From Ruminococcus sp. Zagget11 (GTDB lineage: Bacteria; Bacillota; Clostridia; Oscillospirales; Ruminococcaceae): a DNA stretch of 43,291 nucleotides. Below the pieces are notes generated by a model. It saw only the letters and a list, made by a program, of their open reading frames with translations, made no database searches and was not told the DNA's origin. Position numbers and translations under genes: made by a program. Location: contig MSHL01000021.1 in the NCBI GenBank assembly GCA_001941135.1, positions 1 to 43,291 on the forward strand, written 5' to 3'. Numbering within the stretch: the stretch's first letter is position 1; every line of letters begins with the position of its first letter. Positions 42,027 to 43,291 of the stretch are shown one piece after another.

Positions 42027-43291
42027 TTACTTAGAATGTGCGCCTTTTTGTGTCTTTTTGCCGAATTTTCTGCAGAGCACCATAACCAGTGCGGAAAGGG
42101 CAGCTGCGAGAGAGCCTACCGCCACGGTTGTAACAGGCGAGGACTCATCGATAAGGCTTTCCTCGGAGTCACTGTGGATTCCTGCGCCAGCATCAACGGT
42201 TTCAGAAACCAAGTCTGCGGGGTTCTCCTCGGAGATCTCGGGGATAGTTACCGCTTCCGCCGTTGTATGGGCAGTTGCAATCGCCCAGAAGCTCTGAGCC
42301 CAGCCCGGCTCGGTGTAAGGCTTAATTGTAGTTACGGTTGTCACTATGGAAGTTGTAGCAGAAGTGGTATCACTTGTTACGGATGTCGCTGTAGTAGTAG
42401 TGGTTGAGCTCGTACCGCTGCCGGTAGAAGCTATTACTTCATCCATAACGATTATCTGAGTGCCGTTTACCTTAACATCACCGGTGGTTGTGCTTGAATT
42501 AACGGTGACAACTCCGTCGGTAACGGTAAAGGTAAATGTGCTTACAACCTCGTAGCCTGTGGGCGCCGCAACCTCGGTGAGGGTGTAGGTGCCGTTAGGC
42601 AGGTCGGTGAAGATCGCATCTGTTCCGGAGAAGGTGTAGGACGTACCCGAAATAGTATTCGTTGTACCGTCAACCTCAATTGTAACGCCGTCCAAACCTG
42701 TACCGGTAATTGTGAACGTAGCAACAGAGCCGTCAGTGGTATTTATTACCGCATTGCTCATGTCGTGCTTGCTTACGGTTACGGTGTTGGTTGTTGTGGT
42801 GGTGGTTGCGGTATTAGTGACATAAACCGTGTTGTTTGAAAATCCGTTACCCAGAACACCGGACGTAATGTTCAACGTCAGCGGGAAGCCCGATGGCGAT
42901 GTAGCTGTGTAGCCGGTGGGGGAAGCTTCGGACAGGATATATGTTCCGTTGTAGTCCAAATTATCAAACGTTCCCGTGCTGTTTCCGGTAATGGTGATGG
43001 TTTCGCTATACGATGGAGTTGATGTTGTGCTATCCGATATAAGGGTAAAGGTTGCTTCAAGAGCGGATGCTTCGCTGTCGGACAGCGCATTTCCCGCAGC
43101 ATCTTCGTAGGATTTTCTTATGGTGATGCTTGCGGTTTGCACAGGTATTGCCACATTGGTTATCGTAAATGTACCGTTATTGTAGACAACATTGGTTATC
43201 GTACTGTTGTAGGTAACTACACTGCTTGACACTGTGAACGTTACGGGGTCTACTGTTGTATACCCGCTCATCGCACTTTCAGTCAGTGTGT
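42027..43291 (-). CDS. Surface protein with SpaA/Cna-B-like repeats, C-terminal part
   Basis: The frame is open to the window edge, so the N-terminus is missing. At least two prealbumin-like (SpaA/Cna-B) beta-sandwich modules are visible, each closing with a Y-x-L-x-E-x-x-x-P-x-GY-type strand (TYILSEASPTGYTATSP and TYTLTEVAAPTGYEVVS). A Thr/Ser-rich stalk follows, then a C-terminal hydrophobic segment and a basic tail (RKFGKKTQKG), the layout of wall-anchored pilins and adhesins. The expected LPxTG is not seen; SPVTT lies just before the helix. It is probably exported and surface-exposed. Confidence 0.85.
   Translation of the reverse strand, partial: TLTESAMSGYTTVDPVTFTVSSSVVTYNSTITNVVYNNGTFTITNVAIPVQTASITIRKSYEDAAGNALSDSEASALEATFTLISDSTTSTPSYSETITITGNSTGTFDNLDYNGTYILSEASPTGYTATSPSGFPLTLNITSGVLGNGFSNNTVYVTNTATTTTTTNTVTVSKHDMSNAVINTTDGSVATFTITGTGLDGVTIEVDGTTNTISGTSYTFSGTDAIFTDLPNGTYTLTEVAAPTGYEVVSTFTFTVTDGVVTVNSSTTTGDVKVNGTQIIVMDEVIASTGSGTSSTTTTTATSVTSDTTSATTSIVTTVTTIKPYTEPGWAQSFWAIATAHTTAEAVTIPEISEENPADLVSETVDAGAGIHSDSEESLIDESSPVTTVAVGSLAAALSALVMVLCRKFGKKTQKGAHSK

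Overview
The window reads as a Gram-positive Firmicute chromosome, most likely an anaerobic Clostridia of the Ruminococcus/Oscillospiraceae type. The signs are a SCIFF ranthipeptide locus beside yajC, an rpoD-dnaG-dgt cluster, a 2-hydroxyacyl-CoA dehydratase-activator-like protein, a C+ type ribosomal protein L31, Clostridia-style start sites (AGGAGG or GGTGAT Shine-Dalgarno, some TTG and GTG starts) and many near-consensus sigma-A promoters (TTGACA, 17 bp, TATAAT). The genus is an inference.

Layout. Positions 1-26307 are almost entirely minus-strand housekeeping genes: a type II topoisomerase A subunit; the SCIFF peptide (scfA, six Cys in 45 residues) and its radical-SAM maturase (scfB); a TIGR04086-type membrane protein and yajC; an Rrf2 regulator; rpoD, dnaG, dgt; a YigZ/IMPACT protein; rpmE with a structured leader; a dehydratase-activator-like protein and a SUKH-3-like gene; tRNA-Ser(CGA); gpsA, plsY, der; rpmF and a YceD protein; a P-loop protein; pgi; a DacF-type D,D-carboxypeptidase with unusual motifs; an HPr-like protein lacking the catalytic His; yfcE; a DUF1934 protein; murI, ddl, hslO; a frameshifted SAM methyltransferase; and a YerC/TrpR-like regulator.

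Positions 26308-33492 change to the plus strand: a T19 tract, two lipoprotein genes, tRNA-Thr(GGT), radA (minus strand), a degenerate LytR-CpsA-Psr-like membrane protein and a degenerate EAL plus HDOD protein.

Positions 33699-39703 are the most unusual part: an AT-rich, all-minus-strand mosaic of polymorphic-toxin debris. It holds pieces of a Hint (pretoxin-processing) domain, an AHH-type nuclease toxin tip with a frameshift, an orphan Rhs/YD-repeat segment, and several small genes with good ribosome binding sites that look like immunity genes, one of them interrupted at a (TA)7 tract. Fragments of two DNA methyltransferases, a possible IS21-like end and a large palindrome are interspersed. 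A near-consensus promoter heads the array, so the immunity genes may still be expressed although no complete toxin is present. My reading is a decayed or cassette-exchanging toxin/immunity locus.

Positions 39821-43291 hold a DUF1015 gene with a strong promoter but an in-frame TAA at a normally conserved Gln, a DUF4830-type membrane protein, and the C-terminal part of a surface protein with SpaA/Cna-B-like repeats that runs off the right edge. No CRISPR array, complete mobile element or rRNA was seen.
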